A stretch of 9,622 bases of DNA from an uncultured Pseudomonadota bacterium (GTDB lineage: Bacteria > Pseudomonadota > Alphaproteobacteria > RF32 > CAG-239): contig CADBPX010000032.1 of NCBI GenBank assembly GCA_902796625.1, positions 1 to 9,622 on the forward strand, read 5' to 3'. Position numbers and translations under genes: made by a program. A model generated the notes under the pieces. That model was not told the DNA's origin, searched no databases, and saw only the letters and a list, made by a program, of their open reading frames with translations. Shown piece after piece: positions 6,451 to 9,622 of the stretch; the stretch's first letter is position 1, and every line of letters begins with the position of its first letter.

Positions 6451-6489
6451 ATAAAAAAGTCCCTTCAGCTGAGGGACTTTTTTATTTAT
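6447..6489. terminator. Bidirectional intrinsic terminator
   Basis: An 18-bp perfect inverted repeat (6447-6464 with 6472-6489, 7-nt loop TCAGCTG) has GTCCCT/AGGGAC as GC core and A6/T6 outer runs. It therefore gives a stem plus T tract in both directions. It lies between the convergent ends of the small membrane protein gene (its stop is inside the stem) and the lolA-like gene (stop 3 nt beyond), and should serve both. Confidence 0.9.
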
Positions 6490-6492
6490 GGT

Positions 6493-7104
6493 TTATTTGC
6501 GTTGAGTTTTTGATTGCGAATTTCCCGCTTTTTTATCAAATTTGAAAAGCTTTGGTTCGAGAGGAATGTCTTTTTCAATATTAAACAACGAAATTGTTAC
6601 CTCAATGTTTTGCTGATCGATAACTTTCCATTGTTTAAGCTGGAACGGACTGTTGTCAAAAATCAATGTAATCGGCTTAACTCCGGGTGTTTTCGGCATT
6701 TCTACCGTAATGGATGTTTGGCCGTTGTCTTTATATAAATCGATAACTTTCAAATTGCTGCCGTCAAATTTAATTTTTTGAGTAAGAATCATGGTTGCCG
6801 GAATATCTTTATAATCTATATTGGTGACCTGATCCAATTCTTTGTCATTATAGATGACATAGTCACCGTTACCGACTACCAGTAGCGGATCAGGGGAAGT
6901 GTATTCCATACGGATTTTACTGGGTTTGGCAATAAAAAGTTTGCCCTCGGCAGTGCCTCCGTTGCTGGCCATTTGCACGAATCCGGCGCGTAAGGTTTGC
7001 ATGTTATTCAGGTAATTTTCAATTTTTTCCAAATCAGCCTTATCGGCATAGGATGGTGCAATATATAATAAAGACAACAACAATATGAAGATAATTTTTT
7101 TCAT
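6493..7104 (-). CDS. LolA-like outer-membrane lipoprotein carrier protein
   Basis: LolA is the periplasmic chaperone that carries lipoproteins from the LolCDE exporter to the outer membrane. The 203-aa protein has a Sec signal peptide (MKKIIFILLLSLLYIAPSYA, cleavage after A20). The mature part opens with the family pattern: helix LEKIENYLNNMQTLRAGFVQ (25-44), then a strand GTAEGKLFIAKPSKIRMEY (50-68) and the turn-rich VVGNGDYVIYNDKELDQV (76-93). The rest is alternating strands as expected for the half-barrel fold, for example IPATMIL (101-107), and the tail is basic and disordered. GGGAG lies 6 nt before the ATG. It follows the 199-aa gene by 11 nt, so the two are probably one operon. LolA-like sequences also include lipid-binding relatives, so the exact client is inferred. 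Confidence 0.85.
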   Translation of the reverse strand: MKKIIFILLLSLLYIAPSYADKADLEKIENYLNNMQTLRAGFVQMASNGGTAEGKLFIAKPSKIRMEYTSPDPLLVVGNGDYVIYNDKELDQVTNIDYKDIPATMILTQKIKFDGSNLKVIDLYKDNGQTSITVEMPKTPGVKPITLIFDNSPFQLKQWKVIDQQNIEVTISLFNIEKDIPLEPKLFKFDKKAGNSQSKTQRK

Positions 7105-7115
7105 TCTGATCTCCC

Positions 7116-7715
7116 TTAATTAATGGTATGTTTTAGTTCTTCCATATGAGGTAAAACATAGTTGGCAATAATAAAATGCAATGACTTATCGACCATCTTA
7201 TCACATTCAATTATTGCTTTAAAGATATTTTTATTTTCTTTTTGCGGGGCAATTTTAGCCGATAATGTATGGTAAGTTTCGGCTAATTGGCTAAGCGAAT
7301 CGAGAACCTCAGCTATATAAGCCGGTATTTTTATATCAGCAAGGCCGCCCCAGAAACCTTCAATAAAGCCAAACTCCAGAATGGCATGGCGTTTTTGACA
7401 CTCAATTTGCAAGTCTGACGATGAAGAAATGTTGGGCAGGTTGACAGAGTTAGCGGTCACGCAGTTAAACATTTCATCCCACAGTCCCATAAAAAATTTG
7501 AAGAACAACTCAGCCTCTTTTTTGGTTTCCAAGCGCGGTGACTGGTTATTCGGCCATAAAGAAGAAATTATGTCCGTAGGGCGCAGAGCTGTGTTGGGAC
7601 TGCAAATGCTGCCGGCGAAACGCATTTTAACAACATCTAACGGTGTCGGACAATTATAGTGTTCAAGAAATTTTGTAAACTTTTCATCACCTATATATGT
7701 ATTTTCACTTTTCAT
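7116..7715 (-). CDS. Conserved-looking helical protein of unknown function
   Basis: I do not recognise this 199-aa protein. It has no signal peptide or membrane helix, so it is probably cytoplasmic. It appears mostly alpha-helical, with an aromatic-rich segment KKEAELFFKFFMGLWDEMF (65-83), a distinctive EFGFIEGFWGGLADIKIP (114-131) and a helical C-terminal half ending VLPHMEELKHTIN. The GFIEGFWGG segment is faintly reminiscent of UPF0149-type helical proteins, but I would not assign it. Four cysteines (22, 38, 85, 106) and C171 show no metal-site spacing. It is the first gene of a leftward pair with the lolA-like gene, 11 nt apart, which could mean an envelope-linked role. The ATG at 7715 has only a weak AAAGAA site. 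Confidence 0.75.
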   Translation of the reverse strand: MKSENTYIGDEKFTKFLEHYNCPTPLDVVKMRFAGSICSPNTALRPTDIISSLWPNNQSPRLETKKEAELFFKFFMGLWDEMFNCVTANSVNLPNISSSSDLQIECQKRHAILEFGFIEGFWGGLADIKIPAYIAEVLDSLSQLAETYHTLSAKIAPQKENKNIFKAIIECDKMVDKSLHFIIANYVLPHMEELKHTIN

Positions 7716-7737
7716 TTTAATATTCTTTGTGTATAGT
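7709..7737 (+). promoter_or_regulatory. Possible promoter for the lipoprotein-argS unit
   Basis: TTTTCA (7709-7714) and TATAGT (7732-7737) are spaced by 17 nt in the 45-nt gap between the divergent genes. Transcription would start near 7744. The -35 match is modest and it overlaps the start codon of the divergent gene, so confidence is low. Confidence 0.3.
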
Positions 7738-7760
7738 TGCTTAAGTTAAAACATAATGTA

Positions 7761-8093
7761 ATGGAGTTTTTTAAATTGTCCAGTCAAAAATTAACACTGA
7801 TATGTTTATTTTTAATCTTTTTGAATGCTTGCAGTCTGTTGCAGCCTTATGTCGATCGACGGCGCAATCCGGGGGTACAGGATATTAATCGTTTATATTC
7901 GGGGCCTTCAACACCGGAAAATCCGGTTATTTGCTATAACGGTTTGTGGTCAAGCGAAGAAGAATTGCAAAAAATGGCAGATGAGGAATGTGTTAAGCAA
8001 GGAACCGGAACACATGCAGAATTTGTGAAAAAAACGCATTTTGACGGCAAATTGTTGTTGCCTAATCATATGCATTATAGATGCGTAAAATAA
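7761..8093 (+). CDS. Small lipoprotein with spaced cysteines
   Basis: From the ATG at 7761 the protein is 110 aa with a short lipoprotein signal: basic start, hydrophobic core LTLICLFLIF and lipobox LNAC with C24 as the lipidated cysteine. The +2 residue is Ser, which by the E. coli rule favours the outer membrane. The mature part has an arginine patch (DRRRNPG), a Pro-rich linker, then PVICYNGLWSSEEELQKMAD and a tail ending LLLPNHMHYRC. Cysteines 58, 77 and 108 remain in this domain; the pattern resembles small alphaproteobacterial proteins of unknown function. A TTG at 7776 has GGAG 9 nt upstream and gives an equally good 105-aa lipoprotein, so it may be the true start; the TTG at 7737 is unlikely. 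It precedes argS by 15 nt and is likely co-transcribed. Confidence 0.75.
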   Translation: MEFFKLSSQKLTLICLFLIFLNACSLLQPYVDRRRNPGVQDINRLYSGPSTPENPVICYNGLWSSEEELQKMADEECVKQGTGTHAEFVKKTHFDGKLLLPNHMHYRCVK

Positions 8094-8108
8094 AGTAAGG
8101 GACTTAGA

Positions 8109-9622
8109 ATGAATTTATTACTCGAAAATAAAATAAATGATGCCTTAAGGCAGATATTTGAAAATTTGGACTTTGATGTTAAATTTGCCACGGTTAAAGT
8201 TTCTGATCGACCGGATTTAAGTGATTTTCAGTGTAACGGAGCACTGGCTTTGGCAAAAACTACCCATAAAAATCCGCGCGAAATAGGCACGGCAATTGCA
8301 GCAGAGCTGGAAAAATTTGATTTTTGCGAATCGATTTCGGTTGATGGACCGGGGTTTGTTAATATTAAACTAAAAGATGAATATATTGCACAAAATGCCG
8401 ACAGAATGGCTGAAGATGAGCGTTTGGGTTGCGGTGTTGTTGATAACCCGCATCGTGAAGTTTTAGATTACGGCGGGCCGAATGTGGCTAAAGAAATGCA
8501 TGTGGGACATTTGCGCTCCGGTGTTATCGGCGAGGCTATTCAACGAATTGAGCGTTTTGTCGGTAATGATGTAATCAGTGATGTGCACCTCGGAGACTGG
8601 GGAACTCCAATGGGAATGATTCTGGCGGAAATTATTCGCCAAGACGGTGATTTGGAAAAGGTTCATAATTATGACATTGCGCAGATTACCGAATTTTATA
8701 AACGAGCTAACATTCGTTGCAAAGAAGATGAGACAGCGCGCGAAAACGCACGTAAAATTACGGCAAAATTACAGGAAGGAGATGCCGGGTATCGCCAAGC
8801 ATGGAAGCATTTGCGTGAAGAATCGGTAAAAGCCGTTAAAGAAAACTACCAAAAATTAGATGTTAATTTTGATTTGTGGTGGGGAGAAAGCGACGCGCAT
8901 GAAACTTGCGGTGAAATTGTTAAAATTGCCCGACAATTAGGAATTTCGGAAGTTGACGGCGGTGCGGAAATTATTCGCTTGGAAGAAGGAAATAAGCCTA
9001 AACCACCGGTAATTTTGGTGAAATCAGACGGCGGATATACTTATCATACCACCGACTTGGCAACCATAAAAATGCGAGTTGATCAACTCAAGGCGCAGGA
9101 AATTGTTTATTTTACCGATAGTCGGCAAGCTTTGCACTTTGAGCAAGTTTTTGAAGGAGCGCAAAAGCTGGGAATTGCTCCAGATGTGAAACTGCAACAT
9201 ATCGTTTTCGGAACGGTAAACGGAGCTGACGGTAAGCCGTTTAAAACACGGGACGGCGGAGTGATGAACTTAGAAACCTTAATTGAAATGTCAAAAGAAA
9301 AAGTGCGGCAATCATTACCGAAAGCCGGTGAAGTTGAAGGTTACGGCGAAGCGGAAATTGAAAAATTAGTCAACCAGATCGCCGTTGCCGCTATCAAATT
9401 TCAAGATTTGAAAAATACCATTGCTTCCGGTTATGTTTTTGAATTGGATGACTTTGCTAAGTTTGAAGGTAAAACCGGTCCGTATATTCAATATGCCGTA
9501 GCACGAATTAATTCCGTTTTACGCAAGGCTAAAGCCAATGGTTTAGAAATGGAAAATATTGTGTTGCAGGCACCGGAAGAACGAACTTTGGCTTTGAAGT
9601 TGGCTCAGCTTCATAATGTGGT
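8109..9622 (+). CDS. argS: Arginyl-tRNA synthetase (3' end cut by window)
   Basis: ArgRS charges tRNA-Arg with arginine. The window holds 504 complete codons of an expected 570-590, so the C-terminal part of the anticodon-binding domain is missing. An N-terminal Add-1 domain (about 1-95) includes SDFQCNGALALAK and VDGPGFVNIKL. The class I signature is GGPNVAKEMHVGHLRS (122-137), with H131-x2-H134 as the HIGH motif. DVHLGDWGTPMGMI follows. The segment equivalent to KMSKS is GKPFKTRDGG (375-384), as in many ArgRS without a canonical KMSKS. The start of the anticodon-binding domain has the typical GKTGPYIQYAVARI. The ATG at 8109 has AAGGGA about 6 nt upstream. No frameshift is seen. Confidence 0.97.
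   Translation, partial: MNLLLENKINDALRQIFENLDFDVKFATVKVSDRPDLSDFQCNGALALAKTTHKNPREIGTAIAAELEKFDFCESISVDGPGFVNIKLKDEYIAQNADRMAEDERLGCGVVDNPHREVLDYGGPNVAKEMHVGHLRSGVIGEAIQRIERFVGNDVISDVHLGDWGTPMGMILAEIIRQDGDLEKVHNYDIAQITEFYKRANIRCKEDETARENARKITAKLQEGDAGYRQAWKHLREESVKAVKENYQKLDVNFDLWWGESDAHETCGEIVKIARQLGISEVDGGAEIIRLEEGNKPKPPVILVKSDGGYTYHTTDLATIKMRVDQLKAQEIVYFTDSRQALHFEQVFEGAQKLGIAPDVKLQHIVFGTVNGADGKPFKTRDGGVMNLETLIEMSKEKVRQSLPKAGEVEGYGEAEIEKLVNQIAVAAIKFQDLKNTIASGYVFELDDFAKFEGKTGPYIQYAVARINSVLRKAKANGLEMENIVLQAPEERTLALKLAQLHNV

Noticed and set aside
8463..8520. GGPN instead of SPN before HVGH in ArgRS as a novel active-site change
   Set aside because: As I recall, a GGPN-type variant is found in bacterial ArgRS subgroups, and all other catalytic motifs are intact.

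Overview
The window looks like ordinary chromosome of an AT-rich alphaproteobacterium, probably an uncultured host-associated lineage. The reading rests on three things. A mitofilin/HemX-like membrane protein of the alphaproteobacterial COG4223 type sits next to tsaD. A small lipoprotein of a Cys-patterned kind that I associate with Alphaproteobacteria lies upstream of argS. Envelope genes (lolA-like, lipoprotein, periplasmic cyclophilin) show a Gram-negative cell. The species assignment is inference. I see no mobile element, CRISPR array, tRNA or rRNA.

Left part, minus strand (1-3726): a divergent promoter pair near 3683-3726 starts a leftward group of genes: the mitofilin-like protein, an ADP-dependent glucokinase/phosphofructokinase family protein, then (after a 156-nt gap with its own promoter) secE and nusG, ending in a strong hairpin terminator at 339-374. 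A separate membrane protein gene then runs off the left edge. secE-nusG is therefore cut off from the rplKAJL-rpoBC genes that usually follow it.

Middle part (3767-6489): tsaD and nth form a rightward pair overlapping by one base. A secreted cyclophilin (minus) converges on them. A small two-helix membrane protein (plus) is divergent from the cyclophilin and ends in an 18-bp-stem bidirectional terminator that it shares with the lolA-like gene.

Right part (6493-9622): a lolA-like gene and an unrecognised helical 199-aa protein form a leftward pair. A small lipoprotein and argS (cut by the right edge) run rightward from the same short divergent region.

Most genes are housekeeping: tRNA t6A modification (tsaD), base-excision repair (nth), transcription elongation (nusG), Sec export (secE), arginyl-tRNA charging (argS) and envelope assembly (lolA-like). 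The one real surprise is the ADP-dependent sugar kinase. That family is best known from archaea and animals, yet here it is tightly coupled to a bacterial membrane protein gene. I found no convincing evidence of a wholly new multi-gene system.
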